DNA of 64,000 nt from Terrisporobacter glycolicus ATCC 14880 = DSM 1288 (GCF_036812735.1 NZ_CP117523.1:3472001-3536000), one strand, 5' to 3'. Positions 24,741 to 33,430 are shown, numbered from the stretch's first letter. Notes: generated from the letters alone by a model not told the origin. Made by a program: numbers and translations.

Positions 24741-25214
24741 CTACTGCTTAATACTATTTAAAAATGCTTCTTTTATTTGCTGTGCATTTTCAGAGATAGC
24801 AAAAAACACAAAGTTTCCCTTTGATTTTAATTCATAATTATCAACTAAAGCACTTTGCTCTGGACCATATCCAGAAAAACTTTGTAGTTGATATTTAACC
24901 CTTGACTCAATACTATCTTCTAAGGATTCAATTTGAGATTTGTCTTTTACCTTCACTATTAATACTTCACTTACATCCATTGTTGACTCTGGTGTATATA
25001 AAGCTACACCATCGTAGTCATTGGCATTTAATTTATAAAAACGTTTTAGAGATTTGCTATCTCCTTTTTTCATTTTGTCAAACTTTACTTCTTGTTGCAT
25101 TTGGCTTTCTATTTGATCCACACTTTTATCATCATTAACTCCGCAACCAACTGCAATTACAGTGGTTATTAATAGAGTTGCCATTAGCAACTTCTTTTTT
25201 AAATTAATCTTCAT
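24741..25214 (-). CDS. DUF4358-type lipoprotein
   Basis: The 157-aa protein has a lipoprotein signal (KKKLLMATLLITTVIAVGC, lipobox AVGC) and a soluble domain with YDGVALYTPES and a run from VSEVLIVKVKD to the end, as in DUF4358 proteins. These are commonly found beside MBOAT and DHHW acetylation genes. It is 22 nt upstream of the MBOAT gene and 14 nt after the SGNH gene, so it belongs to the operon. Function is unknown; an extracytoplasmic accessory role is likely. Confidence 0.75.
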   Translation of the reverse strand: MKINLKKKLLMATLLITTVIAVGCGVNDDKSVDQIESQMQQEVKFDKMKKGDSKSLKRFYKLNANDYDGVALYTPESTMDVSEVLIVKVKDKSQIESLEDSIESRVKYQLQSFSGYGPEQSALVDNYELKSKGNFVFFAISENAQQIKEAFLNSIKQ

Positions 25215-25228
25215 ATCTGTCTCCTCCC

Positions 25229-26002
25229 TTACAAATTAGCCCTTTGTACTAACAACTCAACCCATTTTTTATTAAATCCAGGCTTGAAATGTATTCCATC
25301 AATCTCATATGAACTTTCATCCACTATTGATGAACCATCTATGTAAGTAACTCCTAGCTCATTACACATGTTCATGATAGCCGCATTAAATGCTGAGACA
25401 TTTTTTAATTCGGGAGATTTGCTCATTGCTTTATTATTAACTTCAAATATTGAGTTTACATAAATTTTTGTATTTGGTAATTTAATTTGAATATCTTTTA
25501 TTACTTTTTTATATTCATTTATAAAATCAGAAGAATTGCCATATACCTGTACATCATTTAATCCATAAGTTAAGAAGATGTTTGTTGGAGCCAAATTAAT
25601 AGCTTTATTTATATCTCCTTCTTTTTGTGCACTTATAAGATTCCTTCCTTTATAAGCAACTACTAGTGAATTGTTTAAAATTCCATAATATAATATGGAT
25701 TCTGCTCTCGAATCTCCCAGTATAACTGAGTTTGAAAATTTATCTATAAGATTAACTTTTTCATTACTATTTTCTTGATTTATGTTAACTCCTTGCAAAC
25801 TAGATTGTACAAGGTTAATTTTTTTTTCTGATTGTAATACATCTTTTTTTTCTAATTCTTTTACTATTTCAATTCCTTTGTCAACTTGTGCCTGTTCTAT
25901 CTTTTTCTGCTTATTAAGGACATCCATACTGTCACTAAGATTCACTAACCCTATTACGGCTACTAGTGATATTGTTGAAATTGCCCATACTCTCTTTTTA
26001 AT
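25229..26002 (-). CDS. membrane-anchored SGNH/GDSL hydrolase, probable ATT start
   Basis: The hydrolase motifs are ILGDSRAES (nucleophile Ser block), LTYGLNDV and DGIHFKPG with Asp and His. A predicted extracytoplasmic esterase or acetyltransferase. The first in-frame GTG is at 25945, but it would cut off a perfect signal anchor. The frame stays open upstream and encodes KKRVWAISTISLVAVIGLV, and a strong AGGGGGGAG (26008-26016) lies 5 nt before an ATT at 26002. No ATG, GTG or TTG exists in frame there. I chose the ATT at 26002; the boundaries are otherwise uncertain. It heads the acetylation operon. Confidence 0.65.
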   Translation of the reverse strand: MKKRVWAISTISLVAVIGLVNLSDSMDVLNKQKKIEQAQVDKGIEIVKELEKKDVLQSEKKINLVQSSLQGVNINQENSNEKVNLIDKFSNSVILGDSRAESILYYGILNNSLVVAYKGRNLISAQKEGDINKAINLAPTNIFLTYGLNDVQVYGNSSDFINEYKKVIKDIQIKLPNTKIYVNSIFEVNNKAMSKSPELKNVSAFNAAIMNMCNELGVTYIDGSSIVDESSYEIDGIHFKPGFNKKWVELLVQRANL

Positions 26003-26029
26003 AATAACTCCCCCCTCGCTGTTAACTTA

Positions 26030-26470
26030 GTTTTCTTATTAAATATTATTATAACATTATAATAATATTTAAAAAACAATTATTAATAGGTAAAATATAC
26101 AAAATAATACTTTTTTCTACAAAGGCAAAATATATAATTAGATGTGAAATATTTTTCCTTAAGCGTCTTAATCTAAAGTATTATCTTTATAATTCTTTAG
26201 TCTAAACCTATTTATAAATAAAACTAATGTTATTCTTTTTTTATAAGTCATATATTTTGTATTTAATAATTAATATTAAATACATTCTTATCACGGTTTA
26301 TATTTTCATATATGACTCTGTAGTCACCTTTAGTATAAAGCAAAGAATATGCTCATTCAACATACTTTTTATTACAAATTTGATATTTAAAATTTCATTT
26401 TTTTTAAAACTTTTATTAATATAAACTACATGAATTATCCACAAATAAAATGATTTATAATTCCTTGCAA
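26030..26470. other. intergenic stretch with no recognised gene
   Basis: About 440 nt of very AT-rich sequence between the acetylation operon and copy E. The only frame longer than 60 codons (plus strand, 26227-26424) lacks a ribosome site and is low complexity. I see no clear hairpin except the terminator at 26481. Confidence 0.5.
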
Positions 26471-26474
26471 TAAA

Positions 26475-26528
26475 AAAATAACCCCTTTTAGATATGAATT
26501 TAGTTATATCTAAAAGGGGTTTATTTTT
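26475..26528. terminator. strong bidirectional terminator after copy E
   Basis: A perfect 15-bp stem (26481-26495 with 26506-26520) and a 10-nt loop is flanked by A-rich sequence on one side and a T run on the other. It ends the minus-strand copy E gene. Confidence 0.85.
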
Positions 26529-26537
26529 TTCTTTTAA

Positions 26538-26744
26538 CTAACAACAACAATTATCATCAAAATTAAATAATAGCAATATTATTAAAATTATCCAGATCCA
26601 TATACTGTCATCGTCAAATATATCATCAAATATGTTCGTAGCTAAAAGTAAAAATACAATAGCTATTACTATCAATAGTCCTCCATTAAATCCGCAATCG
26701 TCCCCGCCAAAAAATCTTGATAAAGTATCCTCTAACTTCGCCAT
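26538..26744 (-). CDS. small Gly/Cys-rich two-helix membrane peptide, copy E
   Basis: The 68-aa product has a polar start, RFFGGDDCGFNGG, a first helix (LLIVIAIVFLLLAT), an acidic linker (DIFDDIFDDDS), a second helix (IWIWIILIILLLF) and the tail DDNCCC. It closely resembles copy D at 4125 although it lies 22 kb away. Ribosome site GGGGGGAGTGAC precedes the ATG, and a full sigma-K-like promoter overlaps the end of the upstream gene. So the family is dispersed but shares one promoter type. Function is unknown. Confidence 0.75.
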   Translation of the reverse strand: MAKLEDTLSRFFGGDDCGFNGGLLIVIAIVFLLLATNIFDDIFDDDSIWIWIILIILLLFNFDDNCCC

Positions 26745-26778
26745 GTCACTCCCCCCTTAAAGTCAAACGGTTATCTTA

Positions 26779-27222
26779 CTATATACTAATATATGTTTTC
26801 AAGCACAAATAAGTTACTTCAATAAAGTTTTTATTCATAAGCGTATTTAGCTCATCTTGGCTTTCATTATTTGCTTTAAATACTAATTTTAAGCATTCTT
26901 CTTTATCTTCTTCATTATATTCACTTATCACATCTATTAGTAATTCTATCGCTGAAGTTTTGATTACTTTATATTTGTCAAATAAAAAAGAAGTATGTGA
27001 ATTTTCCATTCCCTTTTTTATCTTCATTAATCTAGATATATATTCCCCTTTTTTATTATCAACTTTACCCTGATTTTCCATCACCTCTTGCAAAATAACA
27101 TTGCTCTCAGTAACATAATCTTTTATTTTATTCATATCTATAAGCAATGAGTTATAAAATAGACAACCAAGTATTATAAAAAAAGCTGTAATTGACGATA
27201 ATAATAATCCTATGTTTTTCAT
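26779..27222 (-). CDS. membrane-anchored hypothetical protein
   Basis: The 147-aa protein has one N-terminal membrane helix (GLLLSSITAFFIILGCLFYNSLL, about 4-26) followed by a charged, probably helical domain of about 115 residues, rich in Glu, Lys and Asn. No family recognised. The start has a good AGGAGGAAGAGTA site. It is divergent from the acyl carrier protein gene. Its 3' end carries the promoter of copy E, but nothing else links them. Confidence 0.6.
   Translation of the reverse strand: MKNIGLLLSSITAFFIILGCLFYNSLLIDMNKIKDYVTESNVILQEVMENQGKVDNKKGEYISRLMKIKKGMENSHTSFLFDKYKVIKTSAIELLIDVISEYNEEDKEECLKLVFKANNESQDELNTLMNKNFIEVTYLCLKTYISI
26787..26814 (-). promoter_or_regulatory. sigma-K-like promoter of copy E
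   Basis: On the minus strand CATATATTA (26787-26795) is preceded after 17 nt by AC (26813-26814). It overlaps the 3' end of the gene at 26779. Confidence 0.6.
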
Positions 27223-27364
27223 TACTCTTCCTCCTAAAGTTATTATCTATATTAAATTTATATTCATTATTTTAAAACTTTAGGACTTTTTTTGATTATA
27301 TATTGAAAAATTGACCATATTATATTAAACTACAATTAAATTTTAAATTATGTTGGAGGTTACA

Positions 27365-27589
27365 ATGTTTGAAAAAATTAGAGATATAATAGTTGAACAA
27401 CTAGGTTTAGATGGTAAGGATGGATTATCTATGGAAACATCTCTTAAAGAAGATCTAGATGCTGATTCTTTAGATGCTGTTGAAGTTATAATGGCTTTAG
27501 AAGAAGAGTTTGATATAGAAATACCAGACGAAGACGCTGAGAACTTCAAAACTATAGGTGATATAGTAGGATATATAGAAAATCATTAA
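27365..27589 (+). CDS. acpP: acyl carrier protein
   Basis: The 74-aa acidic protein carries the phosphopantetheine attachment serine S35 in [13 protein letters not shown], and ends ETIGDIV-like ([14 protein letters not shown]). The start at 27365 (MFEKIRDII) is set by GGAGG at 27355-27359; the frame extends to 27350 without a site. No fatty-acid synthesis genes adjoin it, so it is a stand-alone ACP gene: either the main fatty-acid carrier or a specialised copy. The convergent terminator follows. Confidence 0.9.
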   Translation: MFEKIRDIIVEQLGLDGKDGLSMETSLKEDLDADSLDAVEVIMALEEEFDIEIPDEDAENFKTIGDIVGYIENH

Positions 27590-27590
27590 T

Positions 27591-27627
27591 ACATAAAAGG
27601 GATGTTCATTGAACATCCCTTTTATGT
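27591..27627. terminator. bidirectional terminator between acpP and btuD
   Basis: A 17-bp perfect stem (27591-27607 with 27611-27627) with a three-nt loop lies between convergent genes. Confidence 0.85.
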
Positions 27628-27631
27628 ATGT

Positions 27632-28387
27632 CTAAGCCCATTTTTGTAAAATATTTTTCATGAAATATTTTATATCTATTCCATAAACTTTATTTAACGT
27701 AGATCCATTAAATACTTCTTCAGGTAGTCCATAATCAACTTCTTTTCCATCTTTAAGTATAAGCACTTTATCAGCAAAATACTGAACCAAATTTAGATCA
27801 TGTAATACACCAACAACTATTTTATTATTATTTTTTAACCAATCATTTAAATTATCTAGTAATTCTATCTGATGCTTAAAATCTAAGTGATTAGTGGGCT
27901 CATCAAGTAAAATTACATCTGGATTTTGAGCAAATACTCTTGCTAAAAAAACTCTTTGAAGTTGTCCGCCTGATAATTCATTAATCATTTTATCTTTTAA
28001 TTCATATATGCCAACTTTTTTCATACTATCAACTATTATTTCACTATCTTTGGAAGATAATCTTGCAAATGCCCCTTTTGAGTATGCGTATCTTCCTAGT
28101 GATACAGTATCATAAACAGTATAAGGAAAATATAGTTGAGTTATTTGACTCATCAGACCTATCTTTTTAGCCAACTCCAATCTGCTAATCTCACTTACTT
28201 CTTTCCCATCTATTTTTACATTACCCTTGTATTCAATAATATTGGCGATGGATTTTAGAAGTGTAGTCTTACCACATCCATTTGGTCCCACAATACAAAG
28301 ATTTTCGCCTCTTTTTACTTTAAAATTAATATTTTTAATTATTTCTTTTTTATCATATCCTGTATATAGATTTTCTACTTCTAACAT
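27632..28387 (-). CDS. btuD: vitamin B12 ABC importer ATPase (copy 1)
   Basis: The 251-aa ATPase has Walker A GPNGCGKTTLL, signature LSGGQLQRV, Walker B ILLDEPTNHLD and the switch His in GVLHDLN. It is of the FecE/BtuD type that powers iron-siderophore, heme and cobalamin uptake. The cobalamin riboswitch upstream of the operon points to B12. It begins 6 nt after the permease stop, with AGGTGATATTAA as the site. The copy at 30720 is highly similar throughout, including the same C-terminus (NILQKWA). Confidence 0.85.
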   Translation of the reverse strand: MLEVENLYTGYDKKEIIKNINFKVKRGENLCIVGPNGCGKTTLLKSIANIIEYKGNVKIDGKEVSEISRLELAKKIGLMSQITQLYFPYTVYDTVSLGRYAYSKGAFARLSSKDSEIIVDSMKKVGIYELKDKMINELSGGQLQRVFLARVFAQNPDVILLDEPTNHLDFKHQIELLDNLNDWLKNNNKIVVGVLHDLNLVQYFADKVLILKDGKEVDYGLPEEVFNGSTLNKVYGIDIKYFMKNILQKWA

Positions 28388-28393
28388 TTAATA

Positions 28394-29422
28394 TCACCTA
28401 GCTTTTTTAAAATATATATGAGCAAAGAATGGTGCTCCTATTAAAGCTGTTACTGCCCCAACAGGTAATTCCATTGGTGAAAATACAGTTCTGGCTATTA
28501 AGTCCGTTACAACCATTAAACATCCACCGAATAGAAATGACATAGGAACCACATATTTATGATTTGAACCAAATATTTTTCTTACAATATGAGGTGCAAT
28601 TAAATCAACAAATCCTATGATTCCACTTAAGGCTACTGAACCACCAGTCAAAATAGCACAATACACAAATAACTTTGTTTTCACTTTTTGTGTATCAACT
28701 CCAACTAATTTAGCTTGTTCTTCCCCAAAAGTAAGTATATCCATTTCCTTTGTAAATCTAAGAACTCCTAACATTCCTATAATAAAGAAAGGTGTAATAA
28801 GAACAACATATGACCAGCCCTTCATGGCAAAACTACCCATCTGCCATAGCGTAATACTTTCTAAATCCTCAGTAAAAAATGCTATCAATGTGGTTAACAA
28901 AGCATTTACAAATAAAGAAAATACCATTCCTGCTAAAATAATTGTATTATTTGACATTGTTTTATCTATTTTAGATGCAAAAGTTATAACTATAAATACA
29001 GTAGCTAAGCCCGAAATAAATCCTACTAAAGGTAGAGTAAATCCTTGTACAAATGGTATTGATATACCTGAAACTATTACTAATCCTGCACCAAGAGACG
29101 CTCCTGAAGATACACCTAATGTATATGGCGATGCCAGCTCATTTTTTAATACGGACTGAATTACAGCACCACTTACAGCTAGACATCCTCCAACTATAAA
29201 TGCTAATAATACCCTTGGTAATCTTATTTTCCAAACTATAGATATTTGTGGAGATGTTATGCTTTCATTAAGTGGTAAATTAAAAATTTTATTTAATATA
29301 ATTGATATAGTATCTAAAATGCTAATATGGGAACTTCCATTGGAAGCTCCCATACTTATAATAAAAAATGCAATTAATACACTTAATAATATTTTCTTTC
29401 TATTTTTATTTTCCATATACAT
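28394..29422 (-). CDS. btuC: vitamin B12 ABC importer permease (copy 1)
   Basis: This FecCD/BtuC-family permease (342 aa, about 9-10 membrane helices) includes LPRVLLAFIVGGCLAVSGAVIQ and the conserved GVDTQKVK and FVDLIAPHIVRKIFG loop that contacts the ATPase. I chose the ATG at 29422 because it gives a 17-nt overlap with btuF, the same overlap as in copy 2; the longer frame to 29449 is less likely. It is between btuF and btuD in the operon. Confidence 0.85.
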   Translation of the reverse strand: MYMENKNRKKILLSVLIAFFIISMGASNGSSHISILDTISIILNKIFNLPLNESITSPQISIVWKIRLPRVLLAFIVGGCLAVSGAVIQSVLKNELASPYTLGVSSGASLGAGLVIVSGISIPFVQGFTLPLVGFISGLATVFIVITFASKIDKTMSNNTIILAGMVFSLFVNALLTTLIAFFTEDLESITLWQMGSFAMKGWSYVVLITPFFIIGMLGVLRFTKEMDILTFGEEQAKLVGVDTQKVKTKLFVYCAILTGGSVALSGIIGFVDLIAPHIVRKIFGSNHKYVVPMSFLFGGCLMVVTDLIARTVFSPMELPVGAVTALIGAPFFAHIYFKKAR

Positions 29423-30314
29423 CTGGATATATAGCCTTAGCCATTTCATCTAAAGCTTTTATTATATTTTGGTTTCCACGAGCGGATGAGTTTGAATCTA
29501 TATAGTAAACATCTCCATTTTTAATTGCTTTTATATTTTCCCATCCATTGCGTGATGATATTTCTTTTGTTGGATTTTTTACATAATTAACGTTTGTTAA
29601 TATTACATCTGGGTTAGCATCTAATATTGCTTCTTCTGTTGGAGCAAACCAACTTTTCTCATTTTTAAACACATTTTCTGCTCCTATTACTTCAATCATC
29701 TCATTTAAAAATGTACTGTGACCAAAAGTAAATAGATTCGGTGCTGGACCTATTTCAAAGTATACTTTCTTTTTATCTTTAATAGTTTTACCTAACTCTT
29801 CATACTTAGATATTTTTGCTTTCATATCAGTGATTATCTCTTCACCTTTTTTCTCTTCATTTACTAAGGATGCTATAAACTCTATATCTTTGTATATTCC
29901 TTCTATACTATCACTACTTGGTATATAAACTACTGGTATACCAGCCTCCACTATTGCTTTGTATGGATCTTCTGCAGAACCTATTTTGTTATATCCTGAT
30001 GCTATTATTATATCTGGCTCTAGCGCTATTATTGCTTCCGCATCTGGTTTATTCATATCCATTTTAGGAATATCTTTATTCAATCCTTCTATTCCTTCCG
30101 AATACTTATCTACTGCAACTAATTTGTCTGCTATACCAAGGCCTACTAAAACTTCTGTATTAGATGGTGCTGTTGTTATTATTTTTTCCAATTTAGTTGG
30201 TACTTTAACTTCACGTCCTTCTCTGTCAGTTACAGTTATCTCTTTGTTGCTGTTACATCCTACAGCAAGCATTAATACAAAACTTGTTATAATTGCTAAT
30301 AATTTTTTCTTCAT
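29406..30314 (-). CDS. btuF: vitamin B12-binding lipoprotein (copy 1)
   Basis: The 302-aa protein has a lipoprotein signal (KKKLLAIITSFVLMLAVGC). The fold is the class III periplasmic-binding type, with VTDREGREVKVP, TTAPSNTEVLVGLG and DPYKAIVEAGIPVVY segments. The AdoCbl riboswitch in its leader suggests cobalamin or cobinamide as ligand. Ribosome site AGGAGGAAAAGAC. The ORF overlaps btuC by 17 nt. Copy 2 at 32488 is a close paralog. Confidence 0.85.
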   Translation of the reverse strand: MKKKLLAIITSFVLMLAVGCNSNKEITVTDREGREVKVPTKLEKIITTAPSNTEVLVGLGIADKLVAVDKYSEGIEGLNKDIPKMDMNKPDAEAIIALEPDIIIASGYNKIGSAEDPYKAIVEAGIPVVYIPSSDSIEGIYKDIEFIASLVNEEKKGEEIITDMKAKISKYEELGKTIKDKKKVYFEIGPAPNLFTFGHSTFLNEMIEVIGAENVFKNEKSWFAPTEEAILDANPDVILTNVNYVKNPTKEISSRNGWENIKAIKNGDVYYIDSNSSARGNQNIIKALDEMAKAIYPDVYGK

Positions 30315-30340
30315 GTCTTTTCCTCCTATAAATTGTCATA

Positions 30341-30366
30341 AAAAAAGCCTAACCAAAAGGTTAGGC
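30341..30366 (-). terminator. riboswitch expression-platform terminator (copy 1)
   Basis: An 8-bp stem (30347-30354 with 30359-30366) with an AAAA loop on the plus strand is followed on the minus strand by TTTTTT. It lies between the B12 aptamer and btuF, so ligand binding probably favours termination. Confidence 0.8.
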
Positions 30367-30435
30367 AAATATATACATAGATTTTAAACATAAATGCTTT
30401 GTTATATTAAAAATCAAAACATAATGTTTCATAAT

Positions 30436-30640
30436 GTAATATTTTCTTCACCCCGAAGAAACTACTTTATGATTTTAGGCAGGTCTCCTGACTTAGCTTC
30501 ATTCTACTCCTCACCTTCCCATGGTTATACCACAGTGGCTTAATGAGTTTCGTCTACATTACAGTAACGGGGGCTGTAGAGGAATCACACCTCTTTCCCT
30601 TTTAATCTATTGCAAATAGAACCTTAAAATCTCATGTATT
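30436..30640 (-). ncRNA. cobalamin riboswitch of the btuFCD-1 operon
   Basis: On the minus strand the conserved B12 box AGTCAGGAGACCTGCC is complementary to 30478-30493. Downstream in the transcript, CTTCGGGGTGAAG forms the regulatory kissing hairpin (complement near 30447-30460). Upstream, the GGGAAGGTG/ATGGG and CAGCCCCCGTTAC segments match the cobalamin aptamer core. Edges are approximate. Confidence 0.92.
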
Positions 30641-30657
30641 CAATTTTTCATTTTATA

Positions 30658-30685
30658 ATTATAACATATCCTGTAATTTATTCAA
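30658..30685 (-). promoter_or_regulatory. sigma-A promoter of the btuFCD-1 operon
   Basis: TTGAAT (30680-30685) and TATAAT (30658-30663) on the minus strand are 16 nt apart, and the -10 is preceded by TG (extended). It lies just upstream of the riboswitch. Confidence 0.65.
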
Positions 30686-30719
30686 TTTTTTTTATTTTAT
30701 ATAGTTTTATTTTTTTAAG

Positions 30720-31475
30720 TTAAGCCCATTTTTGCAAAATATTCACCATAAAATTCTTTATATCCATTCCATAAATATCATTTAGCAATTTATCTTTTAA
30801 AACATTTTCTGGAGTTCCGTAAGAAACTTCTTCCCCATCTTTAATCATAAGAACTTTGTCTGCAAAATATTGTACTAGATTTAAATCATGCAGAACACCT
30901 ATTACAATTTTATTGTTATTTTTTACCCATTCATTAAGGTTTTCCAAAAGATCTATTTGATTTTTAAAATCAAGATGATTTGTTGGTTCATCTAGTAAAA
31001 TTATATCTGGATCTTGTGCAAATACTCTGGCTAAAAATACTCTTTGTAATTGTCCTCCTGATAATTCTGTAATCATCTTATCTTTAAGATCGTATACGCC
31101 TACTTTATTCATACTATCTACAATTATTTGTTTATCTTCATAAGAAAGTTTTGAAAAAGCTCCCTTTGAATATGCGTATCTTCCCAGGGATACAGTATCA
31201 TAAACAGTATAGGGAAAGTATAATTGAGATATTTGGCTCATAAGCCCAACCTTTTTTGCTAATTCCACTCTACTAAGCATAAATGATTCTTTATTATCTA
31301 TTTTTATACTTCCTTTATAATCAATAATATTAGCTATAGATTTTAATAATGTACTTTTGCCACAACCATTAGGACCAACTATACATAGGTTTTCTCCATT
31401 TTTTACATTAAAACTGATATTCTTAATTATATCTTTTCCATCATAACCACAATAAAGATTTTTAACTTCTAACAT
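30720..31475 (-). CDS. btuD: vitamin B12 ABC importer ATPase (copy 2)
   Basis: The 251-aa ATPase has Walker A GPNGCGKSTLL, LSGGQLQRV signature and ILLDEPTNHLD. It is a close paralog of the protein at 27632 (same length, same domain order, same C-terminal NILQKWA). It follows the permease gene after 6 nt. Both copies lie in full operons, so this is a duplicated transporter rather than a shared ATPase. Confidence 0.85.
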   Translation of the reverse strand: MLEVKNLYCGYDGKDIIKNISFNVKNGENLCIVGPNGCGKSTLLKSIANIIDYKGSIKIDNKESFMLSRVELAKKVGLMSQISQLYFPYTVYDTVSLGRYAYSKGAFSKLSYEDKQIIVDSMNKVGVYDLKDKMITELSGGQLQRVFLARVFAQDPDIILLDEPTNHLDFKNQIDLLENLNEWVKNNNKIVIGVLHDLNLVQYFADKVLMIKDGEEVSYGTPENVLKDKLLNDIYGMDIKNFMVNILQKWA

Positions 31476-31481
31476 TTAATA

Positions 31482-32504
31482 TCAACTTCCTTTTTTAAAA
31501 TATACATAGGCAAAAAATGGTGCGCCTATTAAAGCTGTAACTGCTCCCACCGGAAGTTCTATTGGCGCAAACAATGTTCTGGATATTAAGTCTGCTATTA
31601 CCATTAGACCTCCTCCAAATAAAAATGACATGGGTATAACATATTTATGATTTGAACCAAAAGCCTTTCTTACTACATGAGGAGCAATTAAATCTACAAA
31701 TCCAATCGTTCCACTAAGTGCTACAGACCCACCTGTTAATATTGCACAGTAAACAAATAATTTTCTCTTCACCTTATATGTGTCCACACCTACGGCCTTG
31801 GCTTGTTCTTCTCCAAATGTAAGAATATCCATCTCTTTTGTATACTTAAATACACCTAACATTCCAACTAAGAAAAATGGCAATATTAATCCAACGTAAG
31901 TCCATCCTCTCATTGCAAAACTACCCATTTGCCAAAGAGCTATACTTTTTAAATCATTACTAAAAAACGCCGTCAAAGTAGTTAATAATGCATTTACAAA
32001 TAAAGATAAAACCATACCTACAAGAACCACTGTATTATTTGACATAGTCTTATCTATTTTTGTTGAAAATACAATCACAGAAAACATAGTAATTAATCCA
32101 AAAATAAATCCTATAAATGGTAATGTAAATCCACCTATTAATGGTATTGATATTCCTGTAACTATTATAAGTCCAGCTCCCAAAGAAGCTCCTGAAGATA
32201 CACCTAAGGTATATGGTGATGCCAATTCATTTTTTAGTATAGATTGAACTACTGCTCCACTAGTTGCTAAACAACCTCCAACTAAAAATGCTAATAATAC
32301 TCTTGGTAATCTAAGGTTCCATATTATAGAAATATGTTTTGGTGTAACATTTTCTGATAAAGGTAAATTTAACATTTTATTACCTATTATGGACAGTGTA
32401 TCAAATATACTTATATCTGAGCTTCCTATAGATGTTCCTAACCAAATAATTGCAAGTAATGAAATTATACTTACGGCTATTTTTTTTCTATTTGTTATAT
32501 TCAT
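31482..32504 (-). CDS. btuC: vitamin B12 ABC importer permease (copy 2)
   Basis: The 340-aa FecCD-type permease resembles 28394 over its whole length (LPRVLLAFLVGGCLATSGAVVQ, GVDTYKVKRKLFVY, FVDLIAPHVVRK). It overlaps btuF by 17 nt, as in copy 1, which indicates translational coupling retained after duplication. Confidence 0.85.
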   Translation of the reverse strand: MNITNRKKIAVSIISLLAIIWLGTSIGSSDISIFDTLSIIGNKMLNLPLSENVTPKHISIIWNLRLPRVLLAFLVGGCLATSGAVVQSILKNELASPYTLGVSSGASLGAGLIIVTGISIPLIGGFTLPFIGFIFGLITMFSVIVFSTKIDKTMSNNTVVLVGMVLSLFVNALLTTLTAFFSNDLKSIALWQMGSFAMRGWTYVGLILPFFLVGMLGVFKYTKEMDILTFGEEQAKAVGVDTYKVKRKLFVYCAILTGGSVALSGTIGFVDLIAPHVVRKAFGSNHKYVIPMSFLFGGGLMVIADLISRTLFAPIELPVGAVTALIGAPFFAYVYFKKGS

Positions 32505-33396
32505 CTGGGTATACGGCTTTAGCCATTTCCTTTAAAGCTTTTATTATATTTTGAGTTGGGCGAGAAGATGAATCAGCATCTATATAATAAACTTCATTAT
32601 TTTTTATAGCCTTAATATTTTCCCATCCATCACGAGATTTTATTTCTTTTTCTGGATTTTTCACATAATTAACTGTAGTTAAAATTACATCTGGATTGGC
32701 ATCTATTACAGACTCTTCACTAGGCGATATCCATGATTTTTGATCTTTAAATATATTTTCTGCTCCTATAAGTTCAATCATTTCATTTAAAAATGTTGAG
32801 TTTCCAATACTATATAAACTAGGTGCTGGACCTATTTCAACATATACTTTCTTTTTATCTTTTATAGTTTTTCCAACCTTAGCTATTTCTTCTATTTCAC
32901 CTTTCATATTAGAAACTATTTCTTCACCTTTATCTTTTTTATCAACTATAGAAGAAATAAACTCTATATCTTTGTAAATTCCATCTATACTATCACTGCT
33001 AGGTATGTAAACTACAGGTATTCCCACATCACTAAGGGATTTGAATGGATCATCTGAAGACCCTGCTTTATTATAACCTGAAGCTATAACAATATCTGGA
33101 TCTAATTCAATTATTGCCTCTGCATCTGGCGAAGTAAAATCCATTTTCTTTGCATCTTTATTTACACCTTCTATACCTTCTGAATATGTGTCCATGCACA
33201 CAATTTTATCTCCCACACCTAAGCCTGCTAATATTTCTGTATTGGAAGGTGCTGTAGATACAATTTTTTCAATATTCGTCGGTATATTAACTTCATTTCC
33301 TTCTCTGTCTGTCACAGTCTTCTCTTTATTGTTACTACATGCTACTGCAAAAAGCATTATTAAGCATAATAACAATGGTAATAATTTTTTCTTCAT
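32488..33396 (-). CDS. btuF: vitamin B12-binding lipoprotein (copy 2)
   Basis: The start at 33396 (MKKKLLPLL) follows GGGGGAAAACTT; the frame to 33414 adds six residues upstream of the signal. The 302-aa product has a lipoprotein signal with AVAC lipobox, then VTDREGNEVNIP, STAPSNTEILAGLG and the same PDAEAIIELDPDIVIASGYNKAGS block as copy 1. A cobalamin riboswitch leads the operon. Confidence 0.85.
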   Translation of the reverse strand: MKKKLLPLLLCLIMLFAVACSNNKEKTVTDREGNEVNIPTNIEKIVSTAPSNTEILAGLGVGDKIVCMDTYSEGIEGVNKDAKKMDFTSPDAEAIIELDPDIVIASGYNKAGSSDDPFKSLSDVGIPVVYIPSSDSIDGIYKDIEFISSIVDKKDKGEEIVSNMKGEIEEIAKVGKTIKDKKKVYVEIGPAPSLYSIGNSTFLNEMIELIGAENIFKDQKSWISPSEESVIDANPDVILTTVNYVKNPEKEIKSRDGWENIKAIKNNEVYYIDADSSSRPTQNIIKALKEMAKAVYPDEYNK

Positions 33397-33430
33397 AAGT
33401 TTTCCCCCATACATATAAGTTTAGAATTAA

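Noticed and set aside
26227-26424. 65-codon plus-strand frame in the AT-rich gap
   Set aside because: No ribosome site, low-complexity Phe/Ile/Lys content, no similarity to the small peptide family.
29959-30387. 142-codon plus-strand frame across btuF and its leader
   Set aside because: It is antisense to a clear lipoprotein gene and overlaps the riboswitch terminator.
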